Assembly (NCBI GenBank): GCA_902826095.1
Contig: CADEDN010000034.1
Span: forward strand, 1-37,451
Direction of reading: 5' to 3'
DNA: 37,451 nucleotides
Source: an uncultured Alphaproteobacteria bacterium
GTDB lineage: Bacteria; Pseudomonadota; Alphaproteobacteria; Caulobacterales; Parvularculaceae
The position numbers and the translations under genes were made by a program. Positions 1 through 8,327 of this stretch are shown here, in pieces (positions within the stretch are counted from its first letter, which is position 1; every line of letters begins with the position of its first letter). Below the pieces are notes generated by a model, which did not search any database, was not told the DNA's origin, and worked only from the letters and a program-made list of their open reading frames with translations.

Positions 1-25
1 AGGGGGAGGCGAAGGGGCGGCGGTT

Positions 26-57
26 GAGAGATCAGGCTGAAACAGCCCCAATCCCCC
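26..57 (+). repeat. 32-bp direct repeat, copy 1
   Basis: This copy begins GAGAGATCAGGCTGAAACAG and ends in AATCCCCC. It is identical to 322-353, and the two copies are about 296 bp apart. They bracket the palindromic repeats between them, so the whole block may be a composite repeat unit. Confidence 0.85.
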
Positions 58-321
58 CTGCCCCCCTTTCCAAGGGGGGTGAAGAAAAGAGGCCCGCGCG
101 GACTCCCTCCCCTTGAAAAGGGGAGGGCAGGGTGGGGATTGGTTTTGATACGGACGAATGGCGCCACGCGTCCGGGATCCCGTCCGGCAGGAGCGCCGTC
201 GAACTCCCGGGATCCCGGATCAGCGCCGCAGCCCTCATCCTGAGGAGCCGCCGTCAGGCGGCGTCTCGAAGGACGCGTTGCGGCGCGTCCGGGATGACAG
301 GGGGAGGTGATGGAACGGCTG

Positions 322-353
322 GAGAGATCAGGCTGAAACAGCCCCAATCCCCC
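322..353 (+). repeat. 32-bp direct repeat, copy 2
   Basis: This is the second exact copy of the 32-bp sequence at 26-57. It lies just 59 bp beyond the stop codon of htrA, which is transcribed leftward. Confidence 0.85.
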
Positions 354-412
354 GCCATTCGAGTCGAAAGCCGCGATGCAAGTTCCGTATGCGGCGCAAA
401 CGCCGGGGGCGC

Positions 413-1783
413 CTACGGGCGGAGCGACTCGTAGAAGAGGAGCTCGCCGCGCTGGACGTAGATCTGCACCGGCCCGGAATTGAGGTTGCGCAGCTTGTCG
501 AGTTTGGTGACGGCGGCCTCGGGACGCGTCATCCGCTCCCAGCCGATTTCGAGAATGATGTCGCCGGGCCGCAGCACGATCGCCGCCTGGCTGTCCGGAT
601 CGACGGCGGTGACGACGACGCCTTCGACATCGGGCGCAAGGCCGAAGGATTCAATGACGTCGCGCGTCGGGCGCTCCAAAGTGAGGCCGGACGCTTTTAG
701 GCCGCTCGCCGGCGGGGCGCCGACAGCGCTCGCCAGGACGCGGGTTTCACGCCGGTCGACCGTCACTTTGAGAACGACGCGCTTTCCCTCGCGCAGCACC
801 GTCATCGGCACGGTCGCGCCGACCGGCGTGTCGGCGACGGCGCGCGTCAGATCGCGAACGGTGTTCACGGGACGCTTGTTGAAATCAAGAATGACGTCAT
901 TGGGCTGGACGCCGGCGTTCAGCGCCGGGCTGTTCGGGCGGACGACCGACACGACGGCGCCGCGCGGCCGGTCAAAGCCAAGTTCGGTTGCAAGCTTCGG
1001 CGTCATCTCGTCGATCGAGACGCCGAGCCAGCCGCGCCGCGTTTCGCCATGCGTCAAGAGCTGGTCGACGACGATGCTGGCGAGATCGGCGGGCACCGCG
1101 AAGCCGACGCCGACCGAGCCGCCGGTCTGCGAATAGATCGCCGTGTTGATGCCGATCACCCGGCCCGCCATGTCGAACAGCGGACCGCCGGAATTGCCGC
1201 GGTTGATCGCCGCGTCCGTCTGGATGAAGTCGTCGAAATTGCCGGCGTCGATGTCGCGGTTGCGCGCTGAAATGATGCCGACCGTCACCGTGCCGCCGAG
1301 GCCGAACGGATTGCCGATCGCCAGCACCCAGTCGCCGACCCGCGCGACATTGGAATCGCCGAAATTCACAAAGGGAAGTTTGGCCGGCGTCGTTTCGAGC
1401 TGCAGGATGGCGATATCGGTTTCGCGATCAACCGCGCGGATCGCGGCCTTGAATTCGCGCCCGTCATGCAAGGTCACCGTCACCTGATCGGCGTTGTCGA
1501 TGACATGGTTGTTGGTGACGACGATGCCCTTGGGATCGACGATGAACCCCGAACCGAGCGACACCGCTTGCGGTGAGAATTTTTTCTGAAGCTGCGAATT
1601 GTCGCCGCCGGGCTTTGCGCCGTTCACTTTCTGGGCGGATGAAATATTGACGACCGCCGGCGAAAGCCGCTCGGCGAGATCGGCAAAACTCTCCGGCGTG
1701 CCGCGCGGCGCCGCGTTCGCCGCCGGAACCGTCATCATCATCGCGGCGGCCGCCGCCGCCGTCGCCAGGAATTTGAACGCCAT
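413..1783 (-). CDS. htrA: Periplasmic serine protease, HtrA/DegP (Do) family
   Basis: This 456-aa protein is a trypsin-like protease that degrades or refolds misfolded envelope proteins in the periplasm. The N-terminus (residues 1-24, ending ANA) is an Ala-rich signal peptide. The catalytic triad is visible as His93 in TNNHVID, Asp123 in RETDIAIL and Ser198 in GNSGGPL. Two PDZ domains follow: one near residues 245-335, and a second C-terminal one from about 360. Its length is close to that of E. coli DegP/DegQ. A GGCGAGGG ribosome-binding site precedes the ATG. It is third in the order hflK-hflC-htrA, an arrangement common in proteobacteria, but a 159-bp spacer with an inverted repeat separates it from hflC, so it may also have its own promoter. 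DegP and DegQ cannot be told apart here. Confidence 0.95.
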   Translation of the reverse strand: MAFKFLATAAAAAAMMMTVPAANAAPRGTPESFADLAERLSPAVVNISSAQKVNGAKPGGDNSQLQKKFSPQAVSLGSGFIVDPKGIVVTNNHVIDNADQVTVTLHDGREFKAAIRAVDRETDIAILQLETTPAKLPFVNFGDSNVARVGDWVLAIGNPFGLGGTVTVGIISARNRDIDAGNFDDFIQTDAAINRGNSGGPLFDMAGRVIGINTAIYSQTGGSVGVGFAVPADLASIVVDQLLTHGETRRGWLGVSIDEMTPKLATELGFDRPRGAVVSVVRPNSPALNAGVQPNDVILDFNKRPVNTVRDLTRAVADTPVGATVPMTVLREGKRVVLKVTVDRRETRVLASAVGAPPASGLKASGLTLERPTRDVIESFGLAPDVEGVVVTAVDPDSQAAIVLRPGDIILEIGWERMTRPEAAVTKLDKLRNLNSGPVQIYVQRGELLFYESLRP

Positions 1784-1863
1784 ACCCTCGCCTTTTGCGC
1801 CGCTCTAGAGGCGGGCCCCGCTTGTTGAACGCCGGCAAGGTTACCGGAAATTTCGGTTTGGGA

Positions 1864-1920
1864 CTAGGGATTAGGGCTTAGGGATTTCCACCGAGCGCCG
1901 ACGTGATGCCTAATCCCTAG
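1864..1920. repeat. 12-bp inverted repeat with TTAGGG-like iterations
   Basis: CTAGGGATTAGG at 1864-1875 is exactly inverted as CCTAATCCCTAG at 1909-1920, with a 33-nt spacer. The arms sit in short iterations of (C/T)TAGGG on the left and CCTAATCCC on the right, the latter continuing to about 1938. The block lies between hflC and htrA. It could form a hairpin that weakens or separates transcription of htrA from hflKC, but no T-run follows. Confidence 0.7.
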
Positions 1921-1942
1921 GGCCTAATCCCCAATCCCCAAC

Positions 1943-2815
1943 CTACCGCCGTCCCCGCACGTCGTTGAGATAGCGCAGGAATTCGCTGTCCGGCGACAAC
2001 AGGATCGTCGAATCGCCGGCTTTCAGCGCCGATTCATAGGCGATCAGCGACCGGTAGAAGGCGAAGAATTCCGGGTCCTTGCCATAGGCGGCGGCGAAAA
2101 CGGCGTTTCGCTCGGCGTCGGCCGTGCCGCGAAGCTTTTCGCTTTCCTCCGTCGCTTTGGCGCGGATTTCGGTCGCGGCGCGGTCGGCCTGGGCGGTGAT
2201 CTTTTGCGCCTCTTCATTGCCTTGCGCGCGGATCTGCTGGGCGAGCTGGCTGCGCTCGGTGATCATCCGCTGGAACACCGCCTGGCTGTTCTGGAGCGGA
2301 AGGTCGGCGCGGCGGATCTTGACGTCGATGATCTCGATGCCGAGTTGGCGCGCGCTCGCCCCAAGCAGCTCGCGGATGCGCTGCATCAACTCGCCGCGCC
2401 GTCCTGAAACGATGTCGTCGACGGTCGCCTCGCCGAGCACGCGGCGCACGGTCTGGTTCATTTGCGTGTTCAACCGGTCGTCGCCCGCTTCTTCGGTGCG
2501 GACCGACTGGTAGAACTGCAGCGGGTCGACAATGCGGTAGCGCGCGAAGGCGTCGACGAGGAGACGCTCCTGATTGGCGACGATCACCTCGATCGCGTCC
2601 TGATCGAGCTCGCGGTTGCGCTTGTCGATCAGAATGTAGTTCTCGACGAACGGCGCCTTGAACTTCAACCCCGCTCTGCTGTGCTGGGTCTGCGGATCGC
2701 CGAAGCGCAAGACGATCGCCGATTGCGATTCCCTGACGACGAAGACGGAGTTCAGAAATATGAAAAGGCCGATGGCGACGGCGGCGATGAAAGCTGCAAT
2801 GGGCGTGTTGCGCAT
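1943..2815 (-). CDS. hflC: HflC, membrane SPFH/prohibitin-family regulator of FtsH
   Basis: This 290-aa protein has one N-terminal membrane segment (about residues 6-26) followed by an SPFH/band-7 domain. The family marker VVRESQSAIVLRFGDP lies just after the membrane segment. The C-terminal half is a charged, Ala-rich coiled coil, with the family-typical AAYGKDPEFFAFYRSLIAYE near the end. HflC pairs with HflK on the periplasmic face of the inner membrane, where the complex encloses and modulates the AAA protease FtsH. Its ATG overlaps the hflK stop by one base (TAATG), which indicates translational coupling. Its length matches the usual family length. Confidence 0.97.
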   Translation of the reverse strand: MRNTPIAAFIAAVAIGLFIFLNSVFVVRESQSAIVLRFGDPQTQHSRAGLKFKAPFVENYILIDKRNRELDQDAIEVIVANQERLLVDAFARYRIVDPLQFYQSVRTEEAGDDRLNTQMNQTVRRVLGEATVDDIVSGRRGELMQRIRELLGASARQLGIEIIDVKIRRADLPLQNSQAVFQRMITERSQLAQQIRAQGNEEAQKITAQADRAATEIRAKATEESEKLRGTADAERNAVFAAAYGKDPEFFAFYRSLIAYESALKAGDSTILLSPDSEFLRYLNDVRGRR

Positions 2816-3981
2816 TATTGCACGCTCTTCTTGTTGAGTTCATTGAGCGGAAGATAGGGCACGACGCCGCGGCTCGCCCCCTCCTCCATGATGATCTTGT
2901 TCATCGGCCCCAGAACGCGTTCGGCGGTTTCAAGATACATGCGCTGGCGCGTCACTTCCGGGGCCTTTTGATATTCGCCGTAGATCGAATCGAAGCGCGC
3001 CGCCTGGCCGCGCGCGTCCGCCGTCACCTGCGCCTGATAGGCTCTGGCGTCTTCGAGCGTCTTCTGGGCGAGACCACGCGCTTCGGGAACGACCTTGTTC
3101 GCGTATTCGCGCGCGCGGTTGATATATTGCTCGCGGTCCTGCGCCGCCGCGATGACGTCGAGAAACGCCTGGTTCACTTCCTCCGTCGGCGGATCGGCTT
3201 TTTCAAGGTTGACCGATTCGATGAGGATGCCGGTCTTTTGCGCGTCAAGGGTCTGCTGCATCAAGGCGCGCGTTTCGTCCATGACGACGGCGCGCCCGTC
3301 GGTCTGGACGAAGTCGAGTTTGTTCTTGCCGACGACTTCCCGGATCGAGGCTTCCGCGACCGTGCGGACGAGCGTTTCCGGCGCCTGGATCATCAGCTTG
3401 AAATTCGCGACGGCCGGCAATTCGCCGGGCGGGGCCGTCAGCTCCTGTTTGATCCGCCATTGAACCTTGAGACCGATGTCGACGATGTTCTTGTCGCCGG
3501 TGAGCATGAGGCCGCCCGACTGGCCGCGCTCGGCGCTCGTCGCCGGCACCAGCTCCTCGCGAACGCCCGTCACATTCTCCATACGGACGGACTGGACCGG
3601 AAACGGCACGCGCCAGTGAAGGCCGGGCCCGGCGACCGACTCATATTTGCCGAAAGTCGTGACGACGCCGAGCTCTTGCGCGCCGACCTGGTAAAAGCCG
3701 CTGAGCGCCCACAAGACGCCGATCCCCGCCGCGCCGAGCATCATCGTCTGGCGATTGATTTCCGGCGCGCGGCCGCCGCCGGAGCCGCGCGGGAAAGCGC
3801 GCTTCAGCCGCTGCTTTGACGCCCGCAGCAATTCGTCGAGATCGGGCGGCTCGCCGCCCCGTCCGGGACCGCGCGGGGCCCCGCCATTGTCGCCGCCGCC
3901 CGGGGGCTTGGGGGGCTGTCCCCACGGCCCGCGCACGGGGCCGCGACCGCCGCCTTTTCCGGAATTGTCCTGCCAGGGCAT
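2815..3981 (-). CDS. hflK: HflK, membrane SPFH/prohibitin-family regulator of FtsH
   Basis: This 388-aa protein is the first gene of the hflK-hflC(-htrA) unit. The first 70 residues are Gly/Pro-rich and cytoplasmic, as is typical of HflK. One membrane segment lies at about residues 78-96, followed by the SPFH domain. The conserved stretch with AAQDREQYINRAREYANKVV leads into the C-terminal coiled coil. It forms the HflKC cage with HflC around FtsH. The start at 3981 (MPWQDNSGKGGG) is the family-typical beginning. A 145-bp region separates it from the divergent mrp gene and should hold both promoters. Confidence 0.97.
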   Translation of the reverse strand: MPWQDNSGKGGGRGPVRGPWGQPPKPPGGGDNGGAPRGPGRGGEPPDLDELLRASKQRLKRAFPRGSGGGRAPEINRQTMMLGAAGIGVLWALSGFYQVGAQELGVVTTFGKYESVAGPGLHWRVPFPVQSVRMENVTGVREELVPATSAERGQSGGLMLTGDKNIVDIGLKVQWRIKQELTAPPGELPAVANFKLMIQAPETLVRTVAEASIREVVGKNKLDFVQTDGRAVVMDETRALMQQTLDAQKTGILIESVNLEKADPPTEEVNQAFLDVIAAAQDREQYINRAREYANKVVPEARGLAQKTLEDARAYQAQVTADARGQAARFDSIYGEYQKAPEVTRQRMYLETAERVLGPMNKIIMEEGASRGVVPYLPLNELNKKSVQ

Positions 3982-4126
3982 TCGTTGTCCTTCATCATGG
4001 TTGGGGGGCGGCCCGCGATGTCAAACGCCGAGGGCTCGCCAAAGGATTGAGCGGTATATATGTCAACGCTTTCGGCGGGCGCAATGCGAACGCCGGAATT
4101 TTAGCAATCCCCGTCATGGACTTGCG

Positions 4127-5203
4127 ATGTCCGACGCCGCCCTGCTGATGAAGGTTCGCGCCGCTCTGAAGACGGTCGCGACGCCGAAGGGCGGCGATCT
4201 CGTGACGTCGGGCGCCGTCGAGGGGCTGTCGGCGACGAGCGACGGCGTCGTCCGCTTCACGCTCAACGCGGAGCGCGCCGGCGGCGATCCCGAAACGGTC
4301 CTTGGCGCAGCGCGCGCCGCGGCGGGCGCGGTGCCCGGGGTCGCGCGCGTCGCCGCGGTCGCGACCGCGCACAGGAAGCCCGCCGCTGGCGGCCATGACA
4401 ATCCGCTCGGCCTCAAAAAGGAATCGCGCATCGAAGCGGCGGCGAAGGAGCTCAAAGACGTCAGGAACGTCATCGCGGTCGCAAGCGGCAAGGGCGGCGT
4501 CGGCAAATCGACGGTTGCAGCGAATCTCGCGGTGGCGCTCGCGCGGCGGGGATTGAAAGTCGGCCTCCTTGACGCGGACATTTACGGGCCCTCGCTGCCG
4601 ACCCTGTTCGGGCTCTCCGGCCGCCCGGAAATGCGCGGGGAGAAAATCGCGCCGGTCGAAAAATTCGGCCTGCGGATGATGTCGATCGGCCTTCTCGTCA
4701 ATGAGGATCAGGCGCTCGCCTGGCGCGGCCCGCTGGTGATGGGGGCCTTGCGCCAGCTCATCAGCGACGTCGACTGGGGCGCGCTCGACGTCCTTATCGT
4801 CGACACGCCGCCCGGCACCGGCGACGCGCATCTGACGCTCGTCCAGTCGAAATTGCTGACCGGCGCCGTCATCGTGTCGACGCCGCAGGAAATGGCGCTC
4901 GCGGACGTGCGCCGCGGCGTCGAGCTGTTCAAGAAGGTCAATGTGCCGATCATCGGCATCGTCGAGAACATGGCCTTTCTCGACGACGGCAAGGGCGGTC
5001 GCAATTATCTGTTCGGCAAAGGCGGCGCCGAGCGCGCGGCGGCGGATCTCGGCGTTCCCTTCCTCGGCGCGCTGCCGATTTATCCAGACCTGCGCGTCGC
5101 CAGCGACGAGGGCGTCCCCGTCGCGATTCGCAATCCGGCCGCGCCGGAAGCGCAGGCGTTCGAGCGCCTCGCCGCGACGATTTCTGGCGGATTTATTCGG
5201 TAG
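4127..5203 (+). CDS. mrp: Mrp/ApbC (NBP35-type) Fe-S cluster carrier ATPase
   Basis: This 358-aa cytosolic P-loop ATPase binds and transfers Fe-S clusters to apoproteins. It has an N-terminal MIP18/DUF59-like domain (about residues 1-82), then the deviant Walker A loop SGKGGVGKST at 120-129 and the LLDADIYGPSLP segment. The ATG at 4127 fits the family N-terminus; an in-frame open stretch back to 3755 runs antisense to hflK and is not used. The cysteine pair that many homologues carry after ENM is absent: the sequence there reads ENMAFLDDGKGGRNYLFG. I recall other alphaproteobacterial homologues also lacking it. The stop overlaps the convergent neighbour by 11 bp. Confidence 0.93.
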   Translation: MSDAALLMKVRAALKTVATPKGGDLVTSGAVEGLSATSDGVVRFTLNAERAGGDPETVLGAARAAAGAVPGVARVAAVATAHRKPAAGGHDNPLGLKKESRIEAAAKELKDVRNVIAVASGKGGVGKSTVAANLAVALARRGLKVGLLDADIYGPSLPTLFGLSGRPEMRGEKIAPVEKFGLRMMSIGLLVNEDQALAWRGPLVMGALRQLISDVDWGALDVLIVDTPPGTGDAHLTLVQSKLLTGAVIVSTPQEMALADVRRGVELFKKVNVPIIGIVENMAFLDDGKGGRNYLFGKGGAERAAADLGVPFLGALPIYPDLRVASDEGVPVAIRNPAAPEAQAFERLAATISGGFIR

Positions 5204-6281
5204 GCGGAGCGTCGGCGACGCGCGTTTCCTGCACGATCCGCCAGCGGCCGTCGATCCGCTTCATGACCAAAGTGACGACGCCGGAGGAGGCGCCGGCCGA
5301 TCTTTCGAGCCCATAGCGCCCTGTCGCGGTTGCGACGTCCGCGGCGGTCAGCTGAATGTCGAGCGTGTCGAACGACAATCGCCCCATTTCGCCGCCCGCG
5401 GCGATGTCTTCGCCATAGGCCTTTCGCACCTGCGACCATCCTTTGGCGACAGCGCCGTCCTTGACGAGCGAGACATCGTTGGCGTCGGCGTAGCCGCTCA
5501 TGAACGCGTCGAGATTGCCTTCGTTCCAGGCCGCGGCGTTCGCCGCGAGGACGCTGCGAATGATGGCGGCGGGATCGCGCGCGGGGATGCCGGCGGCGGT
5601 CGCGGCGGCGAGTTTTTCGCTCGGAACGGCGTGCGTCGGAAGCGGCGGCGGCGATGAACTCGCGGCGACGTCGATAATGTCTTCGATCGACGGCTGCGCG
5701 CCGACAAGACGTCCGGCGCCCGTCGTCCTCGACGGGCGCGGCGCGCGAAAACTGCTCGGGCGGACATCGGCCGCAAGATGCACGGGCGCTGCTTCCGCCG
5801 ACGGGAGCGGCGCCGGCTCCGGCGATGCGGGCGCCGGCGCCGCGGCGATCTGTTCTGGCTGCGCGAGCGTTTCGAGCGCTGCTGCGCCGCCTCGCGCATT
5901 ATCCTGATGCTCCGCCAACTGAGCGTTCAGACTTTCCGGCGCCGCGGCGGCGGGCTCGGCCTTTCCGCCGGCGAGCGAAGCCTCGACCGCCTGCGACGCC
6001 GCGGTTGAACACTCAAAACCGTCGGCGATCAGCGTCGCGGCGAGCTCGGCGGCGCGCGCCCGGCAGAAATTGCTGTCGCTGTTCGCGTTGTAGGGAACCG
6101 TGACATTCGCGCCGCCGTCGCGGACATATCGCACGTCGCAGGCGGCCCCGACGGCGCCCGGCGCGACGATCTCGATGACGCGAAGATCAGATCCCTTGCG
6201 ACAGGATTCGGCGCGCGCGATCTCGGCGCCGGCGTCAGTCGCAGCAAACGCGCCTGCGGTCAGCAGGACAACGAACTTCAT
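5193..6281 (-). CDS. Secreted protein with C-terminal NTF2/SnoaL-like (DUF4440) domain
   Basis: The predicted protein has 362 aa. MKFVVLLTAGAFAATDAGA is a signal peptide. The next ~100 residues contain three cysteines and resemble a small folded domain. Residues from about 115 to 235 are a low-complexity Ala/Pro/Ser linker. The last ~120 residues match the NTF2-like fold used in DUF4440/SnoaL proteins: a helix with WNEGNLDAFMSGYAD near its start and a closing strand containing RWRIVQETR. I chose the ATG at 6281 because GGAGGGGG lies just upstream; the ATG at 6293 would sit before that site. Substrate and role are unknown. The domain may bind a small ligand or have lost activity. The combination of a cysteine-bearing head, a long linker and an NTF2-like tail is not one I can name. 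Confidence 0.8.
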   Translation of the reverse strand: MKFVVLLTAGAFAATDAGAEIARAESCRKGSDLRVIEIVAPGAVGAACDVRYVRDGGANVTVPYNANSDSNFCRARAAELAATLIADGFECSTAASQAVEASLAGGKAEPAAAAPESLNAQLAEHQDNARGGAAALETLAQPEQIAAAPAPASPEPAPLPSAEAAPVHLAADVRPSSFRAPRPSRTTGAGRLVGAQPSIEDIIDVAASSSPPPLPTHAVPSEKLAAATAAGIPARDPAAIIRSVLAANAAAWNEGNLDAFMSGYADANDVSLVKDGAVAKGWSQVRKAYGEDIAAGGEMGRLSFDTLDIQLTAADVATATGRYGLERSAGASSGVVTLVMKRIDGRWRIVQETRVADAPPTE

Positions 6282-6434
6282 GGCCCCCTCCATGCGAATG
6301 GCCGCGCCTTAGCCTTGTTCAGGCGTCAGCGAAAGAGCGGCGCAGTTTCGCAAGCCCATCGTAAACGGAGGATTAGGAGCGGCAACCGGTTTTTAGCGAT
6401 CTCCGGACCGCCTTACTTCCCGAAAATCAGCGAC

Positions 6435-6938
6435 TTACCGGCGGTCCAGGATGAAAAACCCGCAATTGTGCTCATTGCGCGACGATCGCTCCGCGGTCCC
6501 GACGCTCTTTTTCTGCCATTCCGCCGCCGACAGGGCGGGAAAATGGACGTCGCCGTCGACGGATGCGTCGACCTCAGTCAGATGGATCCGGCTCGCGAGC
6601 GGCAAGGTCGCCGCGTAGATCTCGGCGCCGCCGATGACAAAGATCTCTTCAGCGTCGAGATGCGCGGCCGCTTCCGCCGCAAGCCGCAGCGCTTCCTCGA
6701 CACTCGCCGCGATGACGACGCCGGGCGTCGGCGCCATTGAGCGGCTGACGACAATGTTGACGCGGTCCGGCAACGGCCTGCCGATGCTGTCAAAGGTCTT
6801 GCGGCCCATGATGACGGGATGGCCGGTCGTCAGCGCGCGAAAGCGCTTCAAGTCGTCGGAAATCTTCCAGGCGAGACCGCCGCCCTTGCCGATGACGCCG
6901 CCTTTCGCGACAGCGACGACGAGCGAAATGCGCATCAT
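6435..6938 (-). CDS. folA: Dihydrofolate reductase
   Basis: This 167-aa cytosolic enzyme reduces dihydrofolate to tetrahydrofolate with NADPH. The N-terminal ISLVVAVAKGGVIGKGGGLAW contains the Met20-loop region with the conserved Trp. It is followed by the substrate-site Asp (SDDLKRF) and the NADPH-binding segments VIMGRKTFDSIGRPLP and FVIGGAEIYA. Its ATG overlaps the stop of the acetyltransferase gene by 4 bp (ATGA). It is the last gene of thyA-GNAT-folA: thymidylate synthase makes dihydrofolate and this enzyme recycles it, so co-transcription is metabolically sensible. Confidence 0.97.
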   Translation of the reverse strand: MMRISLVVAVAKGGVIGKGGGLAWKISDDLKRFRALTTGHPVIMGRKTFDSIGRPLPDRVNIVVSRSMAPTPGVVIAASVEEALRLAAEAAAHLDAEEIFVIGGAEIYAATLPLASRIHLTEVDASVDGDVHFPALSAAEWQKKSVGTAERSSRNEHNCGFFILDRR

Positions 6939-7417
6939 CCCTCGCTTGCGAGCGCGTCAAGCGCGCCGCCTGACAGGCGATAGATCGTCCACTCGTCCAT
7001 CGCAACGGCGCCGAGCGCTTTATAGAAGGCGATCGACGGCGCGTTCCAATCGAGCACGGACCATTCAAAACGGCCGCAGTCATTTTCCTTCGCGATCCGC
7101 GCGAGCCGCGCAAGCAGCGCTTTGCCGATCCCCCTCCCCCGATGGCTCTCGCGCACGAAGAGATCTTCGAGATAGACGCCATGCTTGCCGACGAAGGTCG
7201 AAAAATTGAAGAAATAGAGCGCGAAGCCGCAAGGCGCGCCGTCCCATTCCGCGATCAGCGCGAAGACGCGCGGCGCCGCGCCGAAAAGGGCGCGATCGAT
7301 ATCGGCGACGCCGGCGACGGCGGCGTCCGCGAGCTTTTCGTAGACCGCAAGCTCCCTGATAAACTGGAGAAGGAGCGGACCGTCGCCGCGCACGGCGTTG
7401 CGAATGGACAAGCTCAT
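6935..7417 (-). CDS. GNAT-family N-acetyltransferase
   Basis: This 160-aa protein shows the acetyl-CoA-binding motif [20 protein letters not shown], preceded by the strand YLEDLFV. The later [19 protein letters not shown] segment is characteristic of the diamine/polyamine acetyltransferase-like branch of GNATs. It lies between thyA and folA with 4-bp ATGA overlaps at both ends, so all three are translated from one message. The substrate cannot be read from the sequence; an amine or amino-acid substrate is plausible from the subfamily. No direct link to folate chemistry is evident. Confidence 0.9.
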   Translation of the reverse strand: MSLSIRNAVRGDGPLLLQFIRELAVYEKLADAAVAGVADIDRALFGAAPRVFALIAEWDGAPCGFALYFFNFSTFVGKHGVYLEDLFVRESHRGRGIGKALLARLARIAKENDCGRFEWSVLDWNAPSIAFYKALGAVAMDEWTIYRLSGGALDALASEG

Positions 7418-8208
7418 ACGGCGATTGGCGCCTTTATCGACGGCTGGGCGACATAATTCCGGACCTCGATGTCGTCATAGGTGAAATCAAAGAGGCTCTT
7501 GACGTCCGGATTGAGATGGAGGCGCGGCAGCGCGCCCGGCCGCCGCGTCAGCTGCTCGCGCGCCTGGTCGAAATGATTGTGATAGAGATGCGCGTCGCCG
7601 AGCGTGTGGATGAACGCGCCCGCCTCAAGCCCGACTGACTGCGCGACCATATGCGTCAGCAAGGCGTAGGAGGCGATATTGAACGGCACGCCGAGAAAAA
7701 TATCGGCCGAGCGTTGATAGAGCTGGCAGGAAAGGCGCCCCTTCGAGACGAAAAACTGGAAAAGACAGTGGCAGGGCGGCAGCGCCATATCGGCGATCTC
7801 CGCCGGATTCCACGCGCTCACCAACAGGCGGCGCGACGACGGATTGCGCTTCAACTCGCCAACGATCCAGGCGAGCTGATCGATCGTCTTTCCATCCTGC
7901 GCCGGCCAGGACCGCCATTGCCGGCCATAGACAGGTCCAAGCTCGCCGTTTTCGTCAGCCCATTCGTCCCAGATGGTGACGCCGTGTTTTTTGAGATAGG
8001 CGATATTGGTGTCGCCCGCGATGAACCACAGCAATTCGTGGACGATCGATTTCAGATGCAGCTTCTTGGTCGTCAGCAGCGGAAAGCCGGCGCCGAGGTC
8101 GAAGCGCAGCTGATGCCCGAAAATCGAGCGGGCGCCCGTGCCGGTCCGTTCGGTCCGGTCGTCGCCCTCGTCGAGGACGCGCTGCAACAGGTCCAGATAT
8201 TGTCTCAT
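7414..8208 (-). CDS. thyA: Thymidylate synthase
   Basis: This 264-aa homodimeric enzyme methylates dUMP to dTMP with methylene-tetrahydrofolate. The start [15 protein letters not shown] aligns with the family N-terminus and gives exactly the length of E. coli ThyA. An upstream in-frame ATG at 8220 would add four residues; GAGG lies just before 8208. The active-site region [12 protein letters not shown] carries the nucleophilic Cys. The dUMP-binding [20 protein letters not shown] segment and the C-terminal IKAPIAV are intact. It is the first gene of the coupled thyA-GNAT-folA operon. Confidence 0.97.
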   Translation of the reverse strand: MRQYLDLLQRVLDEGDDRTERTGTGARSIFGHQLRFDLGAGFPLLTTKKLHLKSIVHELLWFIAGDTNIAYLKKHGVTIWDEWADENGELGPVYGRQWRSWPAQDGKTIDQLAWIVGELKRNPSSRRLLVSAWNPAEIADMALPPCHCLFQFFVSKGRLSCQLYQRSADIFLGVPFNIASYALLTHMVAQSVGLEAGAFIHTLGDAHLYHNHFDQAREQLTRRPGALPRLHLNPDVKSLFDFTYDDIEVRNYVAQPSIKAPIAV

Positions 8209-8327
8209 CCCGCCTCGCATCTCCGGCCCCGTCCCCGGCCCCGGGAATTTTATCGCCTGGCTCGCCCGCTGTCGCGGCTCGGTCTTCGCCGGGGATTGTG
8301 ATAGGGTCCCGGGCGAGGGGTCGGGGT

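Larger units (their letters stand above)
1..412. repeat. Gene-free mosaic of dispersed intergenic repeats
   Basis: No credible gene is present here. The stretch is a patchwork of short palindromes. CCCCCCTT/AAGGGGGG (61-68 with 72-79) and CCCTCCCCTT/AAGGGGAGGG (105-114 with 118-127) each have a 3-nt loop. CCTCA/TGAGG (233-237 with 241-245) is followed at once by GCCGCC/GGCGGC (247-252 with 257-262). A 32-bp stretch at 26-57 is repeated exactly at 322-353. The CCTCATCCTGAGG motif followed by CTCGAAGGA is a type of intergenic repeat that I know from many alphaproteobacterial genomes. The block lies downstream of htrA and could act in transcript termination or stability. Its short open frames are repeat-derived and are not called as genes. 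Confidence 0.75.

Noticed and set aside
4971-5024. Loss of the cysteine pair in Mrp as evidence of a dead protein
   Set aside because: The ATPase motifs are intact, and I recall other alphaproteobacterial homologues also lacking the pair, so it is noted in the annotation and not treated as decay.
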